From Rotaria socialis (Eukaryota; Rotifera; Eurotatoria; Philodinida; Philodinidae), in the NCBI GenBank assembly GCA_905331475.1, contig CAJNYU010000181.1:62001-126000 (forward strand): a DNA stretch of 64,000 nt, given 5' to 3'. The notes under the pieces were generated by a model. The model made no database searches, was not told the origin of the DNA, and was given only the letters and a program-made list of their open reading frames with translations. The translations under genes and the position numbers were made by a program. Positions within the stretch are counted from its first letter, which is position 1. Every line of letters begins with the position of its first letter. This document shows, in pieces, positions 48,291 through 61,000 of the stretch.

Positions 48291-49261
48291 TTGTAATATA
48301 TGCAAATGAAATTATTTATCCAAACATTTTTATATTGGTTTAACAAAATTACGGAGTTTATGTCTTTACATCAATACCAGTTCAGACTCAAATTCATCTG
48401 ATTAACTTGCCTGAATTGTTAAAAGGGTATAAAAATCTACGACACTCGATCATATTTATTGGAATGATTCTTAAATACAGTGTTGAGTTTCGCTAGATAA
48501 CTGAATAACCAACAGGATAACATTATTCTGAATAGTTTGCTTTGATCCTATTAGAATACCAAGTCATGCACCCATACTGCCCATATTTAACAAATCAATG
48601 TTTCTTTATAAATATTGGCTGTATTTTTCGACCGTTTCATTGCATGTAAATTCAGTTTTCTTTTATTGCAGCCGTCTTTTCATTTCATAAAAGCAAAATA
48701 TATAAACATTACAGAAAAGTGACATATTTCACAGTAGAAGATATGGAGAGTGTGTCGAAAGCAAGGAACACACCCACAAACGAAAGAGTTGTGTTCCAGA
48801 AAATGACTTTCAAATGATGCCTATACTTTCTGACGGCAAAACAAGCAATAGAACAAATAGCCCATATTCAATTTCAATAGCAAGCAATTATCAACCAACT
48901 TATGTCACAAGAACGACTTCTTGTATCGTATAAAAAAACCAAATTCAAATTAGAATAATGAAAAAGGATTTTATTTTATTAATAAATTATTTAACGTTGT
49001 ATTGTGAAAAGATACTATGATTGTTAATTCGATGGCGACATCACTTTTCATGTATACTTAGGATGGTAGTGGTGATGGAATAAGACTAAATCTTTAAGAA
49101 AAAACACTCCAATATTTTGAATTGTTCTATGAACGAACAGTTGGACGCACACAAAGTAATGTAAGACTGCGAGTATTATTGCAGAATTATGAGATCGGTG
49201 ACATCATGTGTTTCATGTCATGTTCACCACTATTAACTTTATTAATAGGAACTTTTTGTTC
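48291..49261. other. AT-rich gap before the F-box/LamG-like pseudogene
   Basis: About 1 kb without readable exons or repeats beyond simple AT-rich sequence. It lies downstream of the minus-strand pseudogene. Confidence 0.5.
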
Positions 49262-50046
49262 CTAGATTGCCTGAATTCCATGCGGCTCAAGATGACGACC
49301 CCACATACTAACATCACCAATTTCACCTAACCAAAACTTACGTCCGAAATCCTTGGCACCAATGTGTAGTGTATGAAGTAGTTGTATTTGTTCTTCTTTC
49401 CAGTTCCCCCATCGTCTCTTCAGTGGCGAGATGTTTTTTGAAAACACATGATTTATTTGCATATGCATTCATATCGATTGTATTCACGAGTTTTCCGTTT
49501 ACATAAAGTTTTTGTTGAGCACGAGAGGCAAGGACGACCAGATGAAACCATTTATTTCTAGCTAAAGATACACGGCCACACTCGAACTGAGTCAACGCTG
49601 GTGAAATTACAGCTTGATTTTCTCTGCATTGAAATAAATGCTATGACCAATATGAAGCCAGGCGGAAACACAGATATGATTGATTTGACAGTGAGAAATA
49701 TCGTATACGGGAATGTCAATGGATGATTGATCGTCAAACTTAGCACATGAACAAGAAAAGACGTCTCCTATCGTGGATTTCCTGTAAACGAATAACGACC
49801 CTTGATGATACCTGATGAATCATGACCGAGATTGATTGGATTCTCAAATTTCCAATGACCGATAATATGTTGTCGACTGAGCGCACGACATCGATATTGC
49901 TGAAACCACACATCCAAAATGATTGATCACCATTGTCGACAGACAGTCAAAAAAATTAGAGATTCTTTTAAACGATCAATATGACAAAAAATACGATCTA
50001 AGATTTCGGATGGAAAATGTACAAGCTGTTGATCAAAACTTGCCAT
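49262..50046 (-). pseudogene. Broken F-box plus LamG/concanavalin-like domain gene
   Basis: Starts with an ATG at 50046 reading MASFDQQLVHFPSEILDRIF, an F-box-like start, then VCRQW, a stop, and WFQQYRCRALSRQH. A LamG/concanavalin-like half follows in pieces: HWKFENPINLGHDSSG, a TAG, then (shifted) FDDQSSIDIPVYDIS and VSAWLHIG, then (shifted again) NKWFHLVVLASRAQQKLYVN, and finally AKDFGRKFWLGEIGDVSMWG. At least two in-frame stops and three frame changes make it nonfunctional as it stands. Domain order is F-box then LamG-like. Removing the first stop by a 34-nt GT...AG segment would not mend the rest. It looks like a dead member of a lineage-specific family. Confidence 0.75.
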
Positions 50047-50436
50047 GCACTAGATTGTGTGAAAACGTGTATACAGTAAGAAAATAAAAGAATCTAAATA
50101 ACATAAGGAATGAAAAAATTAATTTATGGTTGAATGACAACAGGATATGTTTCTCGACTCGTAATACCAACAAGAACGCAAGAAAAAATTATTTCGTCTA
50201 CTGACTATAACTATCAGGGTGTGGATGTGGGAGTGGACATGTTTTATTTTATGAATAATTTCAAGCAATTCATATGATACGTTTCGGAAAATGAGTGTCT
50301 ACATATTTTCACGATACTGCAAAGCATGACGACTTTATGTTATTCATTTTCTTTCTGTAAATATTTATTTATTGAGACTGTTAAATTGGAAAAACTATAT
50401 GACAGACGATAGCTAGCAATAAACACTAAATAAATA

Positions 50437-52200
50437 TTAGCGAATCATATTGAAAACACAAATAGTTGAATCAACTTTTTTGTCCCAACAGCCAATAACA
50501 CTTACGTCACCTCGAACTCTTATTTTTTTCTTAACTACATCGTTTTTATATTCATTCATATCAACTGCAATATTTTCATCACCATTTCGAATTTTCACAA
50601 CTTGAGCATTGGGAACAATCATATGTATTAGTACGTGCTCATTTTGTCGCAACAGACGTCGAAGTGGCTCAATTAAGATGCATTGATACTGTTCAAATGA
50701 TTGATGTATGAGTGGAAATGTGATAGATTGAGATAAGTTCAATCCAGGTAATCGTATACATATGGCTGCTCGATATGCTGTTTCGTTGTTTGTTTTAGCA
50801 TAAATTGTAACCTCATACGGACCGTTCGTTTCAGGAGGAGCAACATAACAATTGAATACATCGTTTTCATTCACATCACGTTGGCATAATGTATGCAATC
50901 GGCGAGAATATTCTTTGTCGCCAATTGTTAATTTAGCAAATAAATGAGCAGGTTCTGGTGCTCTTATGGAAACTTTGAACAAATCTTCATCTGGTAATTT
51001 CTTTACAGTTGACTTTGAAGAAGATTGATCATGAGAACGAGAATGTTGAACCGATTTCGTTCTAGACAAATTAGGTAGATTACTATCAGCGATTGTACCG
51101 ATGTTAATTGACTTTTGTTGACCAGTTATATTAGTTGTACTATTATCAATTGATTTTTTAATATGTTCTATATTACTGTTACTTTTTTTGGGCAATGCTT
51201 GCTGCTCCTGAATTGCATCAACCATTGTTTGTTTGATGAGATCAAGGGATACTGCCTGTTGTTGTTGCGCCACTGCATTCACTAACGCTTGTTTTTGTTC
51301 AGAAAATAAACGATTGAATCCTAGATCATCATCACGCTTCTTAGCCAAAAATATATTTTCGATCTTTTGAGTAAGATTATTTTGTAATTTATTCATAGCA
51401 TTCGTTTCTGAAGATGTTGATTTAAGAATGTCTTCATTTTTCAATATAAGTTTCTGTATTTCTTGTTCTATTGTCTGAATTAAAGTAAATTGATGTTGTT
51501 CGGTTGATTGCGATACATTATGATGTGCATCTAGAGTTTCTACTAATATCTGTTTTAAAGTATCAATAGAAGCATTAGTAGTATTAACATAGCTTTCAAA
51601 TGCTATTCCCAATGAATTCTTTTGTTCTTCTAGTAGACGAAATATTTCTTCTTTATTGCTAGCTTCTGTTGTTGCTTGTACAATTACTTCTTGTTCTTTT
51701 CTAATTGTTCTAACTAATGTTCGCTTCTTAACATTCATCTCTTTTCTAAGTGAAGCAACAAGCATTTTTCGTTCAAATCGCATTGCTTTACGAAATGTTT
51801 CTCTAAAGTTTGTTGTATCAATATCGACGCGTTTCGGTGATTCAGTACGTGCACGCCCATCAGAACCTATAGAATTAGTCCTTTTGATTTGATTAGTAGT
51901 AGAATTATTGATCGGAAGCGTTGATGTACGATGAGCTGTGTGTGAACGATGTTTTGGTCGTCGGGTCTGCTGTTCAGATGCTGTTGTCGGACGTTTAAAA
52001 AATGAAGTTTTCGTTAATGATTCATTTGTTGACTCATGCTGATCATCGACGCAATTAAAAATATAATAAGTATTTCTATATGTTGGGCGATCTTGACGAA
52101 GACCAAGAATATGATACGTTGATGAGCCGATTTTGAACGTGTGAGTAATATCAAAAAACTGTCCATCTTGTGTTACGAGATTACAGTTTTGTCCATACAT
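50437..52200 (-). CDS. Single-exon coiled-coil protein with KY-like C-terminal domain
   Basis: One uninterrupted frame of 587 aa from an ATG at 52200; an in-frame TAA about 40 nt upstream supports this start. Residues 1-65 may form a small beta-rich unit (ITHTFKIGSSTYHILGL). A basic Ser/Thr-rich stretch follows, then a long Gln/Glu/Lys-rich coiled coil from about 120 to 330, with repeats of KEE, EQKQAL and QQQQA type. The C-terminal about 185 residues are globular and beta-rich: VFNCYVAPPETNGPYEVTIY, AYRAAICIRLPG, QYQCILIEPLRRLLRQNEHV, VIGCWDKKVDSTICVF. They resemble the domain found after the transglutaminase-like core in kyphoscoliosis peptidase (KY) relatives, but the catalytic core is absent. 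Function unknown. Neighbouring genes all have introns, so a retrocopy or a single-exon expansion family is possible. Confidence 0.75.
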   Translation of the reverse strand: MYGQNCNLVTQDGQFFDITHTFKIGSSTYHILGLRQDRPTYRNTYYIFNCVDDQHESTNESLTKTSFFKRPTTASEQQTRRPKHRSHTAHRTSTLPINNSTTNQIKRTNSIGSDGRARTESPKRVDIDTTNFRETFRKAMRFERKMLVASLRKEMNVKKRTLVRTIRKEQEVIVQATTEASNKEEIFRLLEEQKNSLGIAFESYVNTTNASIDTLKQILVETLDAHHNVSQSTEQHQFTLIQTIEQEIQKLILKNEDILKSTSSETNAMNKLQNNLTQKIENIFLAKKRDDDLGFNRLFSEQKQALVNAVAQQQQAVSLDLIKQTMVDAIQEQQALPKKSNSNIEHIKKSIDNSTTNITGQQKSINIGTIADSNLPNLSRTKSVQHSRSHDQSSSKSTVKKLPDEDLFKVSIRAPEPAHLFAKLTIGDKEYSRRLHTLCQRDVNENDVFNCYVAPPETNGPYEVTIYAKTNNETAYRAAICIRLPGLNLSQSITFPLIHQSFEQYQCILIEPLRRLLRQNEHVLIHMIVPNAQVVKIRNGDENIAVDMNEYKNDVVKKKIRVRGDVSVIGCWDKKVDSTICVFNMIR

Positions 52201-55200
52201 TTCTTCAGTCGATAAACCTTTTACGATCAATTGGTTTTATATACTAGAAATTTATTGTAGAAAAAAAATGAAGACATTAATAACAATGTTGATGAATTAA
52301 ATGATAAAGTTTCAATGGTTTTTTTTCTACTGTCAAGATTCACAAGAAAATAATCGTCATTATTCGTTTACTTTTTCTGTTGAAGTTTAGTGAAACTTGT
52401 AGAACTTAATGAATTGAAGTTTGTCCTAGAAAAAGTTTATGTGCATAACTTATTTTAAGCTAATCGAACCTTCTAGCGAACTTTAACTATAGAACCGTAG
52501 GTTTGTTAATAAGATCATATTATAGAAGGTTGATTTGACATTTTTTCTCCTTTAAAAATGTAAATTTGACTAGACTGACTAAACGATGTTAAAATCCTTG
52601 AAATAAACCTTTGCGAAACATGGATCTTTCCATAGAAAAATCTATGTTTAAAAAATCTGCATCTCGATCTCGACGCGAACTGTTTTGAGTGCTGTGATCT
52701 TTTTAATAATAGCTAATCTAATTTACTTTCGTACCTGGAAAGAATTTCAGTTCAATATTCGAGCATATAGACTTTCTGAAAATGTTAATTAGCGCAATTG
52801 AAATTCGTCAAAAACAAGTTTTGAACACCAAATCGTTGTATGGTCTAACCGTCTTTCAAGAATATCTGCAAGATGATTAAACCTTCAAGTGAAAAGTCAA
52901 ACGAGTACGTTGAAATTTCTCATCTTGAATTGTTTCTATATCAAGATGAACTTAGGACAAACCGAATACAAGTCAGTTTCTTTTTTTCTTTCTTGGATAA
53001 AAAAGAAAAGTGTAAGTTATATACAAGATAAGTCTTCATATTAATAAAGCATAAATTTTTCACGACTGAGGAAGATTCAAAAGATGAAGAATGAAGAGAA
53101 TGTTGAAGCGACTGAAAGAGAAAAATGACATGATGCGTCATATAAATTCCTTTTCTTGTTATTCATCAAGTAACATATATAAAGAGAGAGATTATTCGCT
53201 TCAACATCTTGTATACTCTCATTTTCTAAAGAAACGATAAAAAGCAAAAAACTGTGTTCTAGCTGATGTAAAGAGCGATACTAACTAGTCGATAAATATG
53301 GAACAAATTCCAAAAAGAAAGTTGAAAAACACAAGTGGATACAATGTTTTATTTTCATAGTTGTAGAAAATTGTCAGATGTTTATCTAATACAAATATTT
53401 AAATAAGAAGATACTGTTATTGCTGTTTTATCTGTAAGTAGGGGCTATCAATCAATATTGAGTCGATGGAAAATTTAATATTTTGATAAACAAGAAAAGC
53501 TTTAATAGTACACACTTTTTTCATAGATACCAAATGATATTTGAAATATTTATGTCTAAAAGTCTTTTGTATTATAATTTATTCGATGAACTGAACATAA
53601 TTACCGAAATAAAGATATAATTCTGAGTTCAATATTAAAAATCTCAATAAAGAAGATTTCCGTGCTCATTACATTTATAGTTGTATCTGATCTTCTAATC
53701 GACAGTAGCATGATTCAACTTATGGATTCATTCCTGTCGACTTGAGCAAATGCGTGCACTTCAATATATACTATGCAGTAGTTCTTAGGTGTTCTATTGG
53801 CTTTATCTACATAGCATAAATTACCATACAGCGATTTGATGCTACACTCAAAACAGAAAGTGCTATTATTAAGATAGCAAGTTATAAAAAACGTTTCAGC
53901 ATTTAGTTTTCAAATTATATTTTATAAATCAACTGATTCTTTGTCGTTTTATTTTTAACATAATATATATATCACATAATTATTACTCCTCATAGAACTT
54001 TTTCGAAATCTTCAAGATAACATCTTCTAGAACTTTGTTTTAAACATAATAAATATCTCTGATTTAATTGTACACTAGTCAGAAGAGTGTTTACATTGCG
54101 ATAGATACTATTAAATGAAGAAAGAAATTAGCAAATTCTAACCACAATTAAGCCAAAAAACTCTGAGTATTGTTTTCAATGTCATACAAAGTGGTTCAAA
54201 TATATATTAACATCTTTTTAAATTAAACTGAATTCATAAACTCATGAAAAACTATAGTAGGCATCTATCAATTTAAAAACTTCAACAGACAGGGACATAG
54301 AAAAAGGAAAATGATTAGCTACATGATTTATCATCAAAAATCAACAAAGAAACTTCTGCGAAAAAGAAAAGAAAAAGAGAAACTATGAGGATTTTACGAT
54401 AAAGTGAGTAAGAGAAAAGAATAAGGAAAATAATTTTCAACAAGCAACAAATAAGAAACACGGTTACTATGAAGAAGAAAAACTATCAAGCAGTCGATAG
54501 AAATCCTCACATATGTGACTGCATATTTTGTTATTAAAAAAGTAAATGATACGTCTTGAAAACTCTCTGTAGTATACCGAAATAAAGAGCAATTATAGTG
54601 CTATATGCAGTACTTGCCGTTTTATTTTATTTTGTTGGCTGAAAAAATCATTAGCTGGCATAAAAATGAGGACAACTACAACAATTGATGTTCATAACAA
54701 TTTACTTATGAATTTCCATGATGGGAAAAAGAAGGTAAAAGAAAATAGGAATGAACAACATAATTTTTATGTGAATGTAGAGTGGAGTAAAAGAAATAAA
54801 TGCGCTCGATACTTTCAAATGGTTCTTTTTTTTATGAAAATAGAAGATTATGTTAATAAAACTAGGAATAAAAGTAAATTGCATGATATCATTAATTCAT
54901 TGGCTACAATTTATCCGATAAATGCTTCTAAAATACAGTATATGACTATTGATTCAATATTTCAAATTTCTTAGATGCATCATATTCAATCTTTTTCTTT
55001 AATTTTCTTGCTAAAAAAAACATGTTGATTGAATAACAATATTTGTGTTCATGTATCGTTACTGTTCTTTTTTGCAATAGATGAATACAAGTAAGTTTTC
55101 TAATCAGGTAAAAAATAGCAGATTATTTAGCGATGCTATTTTCAGCTGTATTAAAGATCACATTTTACATAGCTGAAAATATAAGATATGCATATAGTTT

Positions 55201-56294
55201 CATTGAAACAAAATATTTCTTGTAAAAGTTATGTTATTTGGATTTAGTCGTAATACAATTATTGGAAATAAACATTTAATTAAGTTCACAACATTCTTAC
55301 AAACACACTTTCTATGATTAGTTTATTATAATTTTGCTCATACATATATAAAATATCAGGTTAAATAAATTTCATGATGTTATTGTGATGAATGAAAAGT
55401 TTATCTTCTGATTCATACTGAACAATTAACAGTAGTCCCTTGAAATCATACAGAAAAACAAAACATGAGATCCGTACATTTAGTTGAGTGCATTTTTTTA
55501 TCCGTTGAATATGATTGTATTATGCACTTAAGTTTAGCATGATTGAGCTAAGATCCTCAATTACGGACCTGAATACAACTGATTCAGACGACCATTTGCT
55601 CTGTCAACATACTGAAAGACGCATGGAAATCGAGTATTTCTCTTGCTATCATTGCATTCATCTAATTGATAAAGAGTTGCGTCAATGATCCATAGCTGTA
55701 GGAATATCTTACAATATAAATATAATAACATTCTATAGTCGATTGTCATATAAACAAATCGATTCAATCTAATTATCCTTGATTCTATGTGACAAAAATC
55801 ACCTATTAGAAATAAAGTATTCAACATTCGTAAGTAACATTTATCAAATGATATCATATTTTACTAACAGACAAGAACAAGGTCCGATTACATTATGCAA
55901 TGTATAATCTAATGGTTAAATTCGATATGAATGCATCGTTTTTCATTCATTATAGACATATTATCTACACTTATAATCTTACGAAATATGTCAAATTAAG
56001 TTTTTTTTTATAGAACTTCAATGGGTTCTTAGTCTACAAAAAAACAACTTCCTAATCGTTTCGTATATCTTGAAAGAAAAAAGGCTTCTCAAATATCTTA
56101 TACGAGGCCTCAATATACATTATTTTATCGATTTAATATCATGATTTCATTTCTAATAACATTTGTTATATTTAAATTAGAATTATTGTTGAATAAGCAT
56201 ATCATTTCTTTTGTACAAGATTTATTATTTTGTAAAAGAACAAAATTGAGCTTCAGTATAGTTTAGGAACGAATATAAGCTACATAGTTTTACG
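52201..56294. other. 4.1-kb gene-poor interval
   Basis: AT-rich, with stops in all frames. A 22-codon frame at about 52620 (MDLSIEKSMFKKSASRSRRE) and a 102-codon frame at 54666-54974 lack recognisable content. An orphan exon-like stretch at 55569-55695 is listed separately. No transposon ends, tRNA or other RNA gene seen. Confidence 0.5.
55569..55695 (-). other. Orphan exon-like remnant
   Basis: Bounded by a CTACAG acceptor and a GTCCGTAA donor, and open throughout: LWIIDATLYQLDECNDSKRN then TRFPCVFQYVDRANGRLNQL and YS. The composition (Cys, Asp, Arg-rich, few AT-biased codons) is much more protein-like than random AT-rich DNA. No partner exon was found on either side. It may be a piece of a decayed gene or a missed small gene. 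Parent family not recognised. Confidence 0.35.
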
Positions 56295-56935
56295 TCAAGA
56301 ACGTCTACATTCATGAAGATCAAGTAAAATAACAATTGCAAGATATCCAAGTTGTTTTTCTTTATCATTGATAGTAACATGATAAGTTTTATTTAATTTT
56401 GAAAATGAATCAATCACCTGAAATAATGTTTCTGGGCATTGAAGCGTTGGATATTGATCTGGTTGCGAAAGATTATTTTGTTCAAAAGTATCTATTATCA
56501 CTAAACATCGATTTTTTAAATCAGAACTTCGCACTTTATATAACTTTCTTCCAACAACAATAGTATAAAGATAATTATTGTAATTACAAAGTTCGTAAGA
56601 TAATTGACCAAAAAGATTTTTTTTACCTGATTCACCATTTTCTATATAGATTAAATAATTTCGAGAAACATTTAAATCTGGTTCTATAACACAAAATTCA
56701 TCTTCACGATGTTTTGCTATTAAATTTGATAGTTTAACACTAGAAAAATATAAACAAGATTAATTTATAAGGAAAATGAGTAAGGAGCAAAGAAAAACTA
56801 TTTTCATTCTTACTCGAATTGACCCGCACGTTCTTTTGAAAGCGTTGCTTTGACTGTACATATTGTTTTTGAACCACTAACAATTTCATATTTTTCATTT
56901 TTTAATGAAAATTGCCGTGTAATTGTGTATTTCAT
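56295..56935 (-). CDS. Two-exon hypothetical protein, possibly tubby/LURP-one-like fold
   Basis: Exons 56814-56935 and 56295-56739 join GA|T in frame to give 188 aa, with an ATG at 56935 (MKYTITRQFSLKNEKYEIVS). The sequence alternates short hydrophobic strands (NYLIYIENGE, YLYTIVVGRKLYKV, CLVIIDTF) with polar turns, suggesting a beta-sheet fold. The opening 'YTITRQFSLKNEKYEI' recalls LURP-one-related / tubby C-terminal-like proteins, where such a strand starts the barrel. That is an impression only. There is no signal peptide or membrane segment. It sits about 1.1 kb downstream of ARFGAP2/3 on the same strand. Confidence 0.65.
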
Positions 56936-58048
56936 TTATGTTTGAACGTATAGTTGTATATGTAATTATATACGTATATACGTATATGATTAATGACAGG
57001 TGAAATATACAAAATTTAATGATGTTTGCACTGGTTGATGGCCTATTTGTTGAATTTATAATTGTATTTCTTTCGTTCTGTATTTAACCTTCTATTTACA
57101 AGATACTTTTGTTATTATGATCAGTGATGAGGCCGAAAGACTTGCGTTGTTCTACACTAACGTTAAGAAACGACAAATATTGCTTTTAGAAGTAACGTTC
57201 TTTTTTTCTTCTTTTTTTTTCATTCGCTACTATATTACATTCTATACTACTCTCCGGCTTTTTTTCTCGTTTCGTCTTTTCTTTCGTTGACGCTTGAGGA
57301 AAATAATAGCACTTCTCTAGTAAATTACAAAAATATAAAGCGTTGTCTCCATATCAACAGAGTGAGATAGAAAGCAATTGATTTTAATATATATTATTGT
57401 TTACATTATTTGAATTTTATTACAGTGAATTTTGACACATCTACTAGAGCTTCACATACTCATCACTATTAATAAGTAGGAATCCCAAACATAAATTTCA
57501 TTTTATATCAGCTTGAGTACAATAGCAAAAAATAATGTCTTTTTTTACATGAATGCAATATATTTTTTAGATGAATACTTCGTCAAATGTTCCTATTTTA
57601 TTATGTAAATATGTATATAACTTATAATATATATACATACATGCAAATATAAATGGTAAATTTGCTTTTAAATGTAAATAAAGACAAAAGAAAATAAGTA
57701 AAAAAAAGACAGACGTATAAAGCAGCTAACAAAAAAAATAAGAATTTTAAAGAATTATAAAATAAGACGATATTGAGCACTCTTCTTTTTGCACAGCGAA
57801 TGAGAAATAAAAAACAATGGCGTAAAGAATAAAAACCGACCGGAATTAGATGCATAAATGAAATAAATACCAAATCATTTTTGTCTAGCAATTTCAATGT
57901 CGATCCTTTAAATGAAAAAACAAAATGCTTAAAATTGTTCCTTAAAATGAATACATTTCAAGACTCATAACCAATTAATAATTTGATCCCAAAAGCCTTG
58001 ACAGGTCGGTTATTACGTATACTTACCGTTCTCTTTATTAGCATCATT
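56936..58048. other. Gap between ARFGAP2/3 and the hypothetical gene
   Basis: Includes the spliced 3' UTR of ARFGAP2/3 and the promoter of the 188-aa gene. AT-rich, nothing else recognised. Confidence 0.5.
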
Positions 58049-61000
58049 TTATTTTTTCTGTAAAAAGAATGGAAGTTTTAAATGAACAAAATTCCAGAGT
58101 AAAACCAGTCCGGTTTAATTTTTTTCTTCTTACCTGCATAGTTGACATAACACTACTGGCCAATGATGATAATCTACCAGCTGCTTTTGATACACCTTCT
58201 TTAAAGTCAGCTGTCATGGTTGCTAAATCAGGACCTTGATAATTTGAACGATCTGTTCTTTTTTTATTTGGATCCTCAAAAAATTGGTCGCTTGAAATGC
58301 TTGTATTTCCTTGAAAACGTGATACTACATTGTTTCGATCATTCTATAAGAAATCGAGTTCAGATGTAAAAATGTTTTTTCTCAGCACGAAACTTTCATT
58401 CAGAAAAAAATTCATTTATTATTATTATAAATATATGATAATATTAAAATTCGAAAGCTACAGGCGCTCCAATCATCTGGAATAGAAATTTAATTTAGAT
58501 TAGCACGTGCACATTATCAGAAAGTGTCGATTAGTAACGAAAAAATTTAAAAAAACCTGTGTGATGCGTTTGTTTATATGAAAACGCATGCAGCGAAAAA
58601 TTATGATGAAAATTTGAATAAATTTATTTTTTATATAATTAATACATGCACGACATTCACATACGTACATCAGAATCTTTATTAAAAAATTGATCACTTG
58701 ATATAGCCTTAGCATTTGAAAAACGTTTTTGTGCATCACTACTATTTCCTTCACCATAAGATGTTGAGGATTGAGTTTTTGATTTGGAAGATGATGATCT
58801 AAGAAAACAAATTTGATTTGAATTTAATAGTTCTGTTAAAATTTTTTATATTACTTAGAGGCACCATTATTAGAATAGGATGAACTGTTCGTTCCACCAA
58901 ATCCATAATCATCGGCTGGAGTGTTTTGATCAATAATATCCCAATCATCAGTAAATGTGTCTGCAGTTTTTGATGAGGATTTAGGTTTAAATAGATCATC
59001 GTCGAGTCTGTGTAGAACAAAAAAATAAAATAAAAATTTGATAAACTAAATTAGTCAGCGATATGTTTCTTTAGTTATTTATATATTCGTTGAAATTGAT
59101 ACATTATCTAACGAAAAAATGAATAATTATCATTATCAATAAGTATTCTCGTACTATTAGATAGAATTAATCAAAAACAATTCAACTATGAATAATAATG
59201 TGAACAGATTTATTTTCTGTATGAGAACTGGTGAATTATTGTTGAAAATTCGATGTTTTGAAAAGTAATACATGTTTTTAAATTATTATTTTTATCGTTT
59301 AGTAATCTTCTAATTTGACGATGAATTATATTTCATATCAATTAATGAAATACATCGTAAAGATCACATACTGAACAGCTATTCGAGTTCAAATAGAATA
59401 TCAGTAGTTGAAAATGCATGACCTTTTCTCGTTCCTTTCTTTTTCATATTAACGTTGACTTAAACAGTTTATGTAGTTATAATGAAATAGAAGAGTCAGT
59501 GTTACAAAAAAAGCACTATATCAAATAGATTCAGCCTTTCTCTTGCTTGTTTTTTTCAAATTCAAATAATTAAAGTATTAAAACAGCACATATATGATTA
59601 TTATTAAGTTTATCAGTACGTTTTAAAGTTGTCATTATCATCTCTCGATGAGAATCCATCATAACTGAATTATTAATTGAATTATTAACTTATCAATGAC
59701 TTCCAATACATACTTTGATCGACTACTGAAGCCAGATGATTCGAAGTCATCGAAAAAATCTCGAGTTTTTGGTGCAAGCGAAATATTTCTTGTTGTAGTT
59801 ACACCTTCTTGTTGAATTGTTTGCATATCAGTCATAGCACTATGACTTACACCGCTAAATCAATGAAATTCAATTTTATAACTCTTATTATTTATCAAAA
59901 ACTGATTCTACCTTCGACTGCCAAAACCCATGCCAAGCCGTTCCATTTGTTCAGCTTTCTTAGGATTCGATTGCTTTAATTTAGCTTCTTCTATATCACG
60001 TTGTTTATTGAGATCTTGATAAACAAATTTGAGATTCGCCCTAAAATATAACAACTATTAAACTATTTTTATCAAGACTATTGCTCTAACATTCGTTTTT
60101 CTAATTGTTTTTCGGTTTCTTCACGATTTTTAATTTCAAGAAAAGCTTCTTGTTCACGATGTTTTTCTTGTTCTTGAACATTACGCTCGATTTCTTTGAA
60201 ATCCGTTGTTACTTTTTGTGCACCAAAACCTTTCTATAAAGAAAAGAACAATTAAAAAGTTATTTATCAATCAAAAACCAAAACACAGTCGAAATTAATA
60301 CTAAAAACAATGTTAAAAACCTTTTTTGCTGCTGGAGCTCGACGTTGACCAATATTTGTTCGTTTTGGATCGATTGGTTTCATTGGACCATCATTATTCA
60401 AGGCACTTAGATCCACAGTTGGTCCTTCTGTTTGTTGTTCAGCTAGAAATAGAAGTAAATCACAGAAATAAAAACACAAATAAATAGACAATTTACTCTT
60501 ATCCAGACTTTGATTACTGGAATGTAAAGAGATTGTTACATTATCTCCACGGTCAGTTTTAGCTGAAATTTGAGAATGTTCATGAAAGAAATCATCTTCT
60601 TTCTTTTCATTTGTTGAATGGTTATGTTCATGCTTATGTGCATCATCAAGAAACAACTACAACAAACAGAATATATGATAAACATGATTAAAAATAAGTG
60701 TTTCTTCGTTTAATATTTAATTACTTTTGTTTCATATTGTTGCATTGCTTTAGTAGCAAGTTGATGAAGTTTTTCCCGATAAAGTTGTGACGCTCTACTA
60801 TTATATTTTTGTTGAATATCTTTTGTTTGACATCCATGCTGTTGAAAAAATGCTTCCTAAAAAAAAACTCAAGATATTGAAATTTTATCGATCATGGTGT
60901 CATAATATTATACTGACAGCATTAGCATTTCCACCAACTTGCATGGCTCTTAATGTGAAAAAATAGTTACGATTCAAATTTTACTTCCAATTGAAACATA

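Noticed and set aside
54666-54974. 102-codon frame in the gene-poor interval
   Set aside because: No family features, no conserved-looking pattern, and an overlapping minus-strand frame of similar quality.
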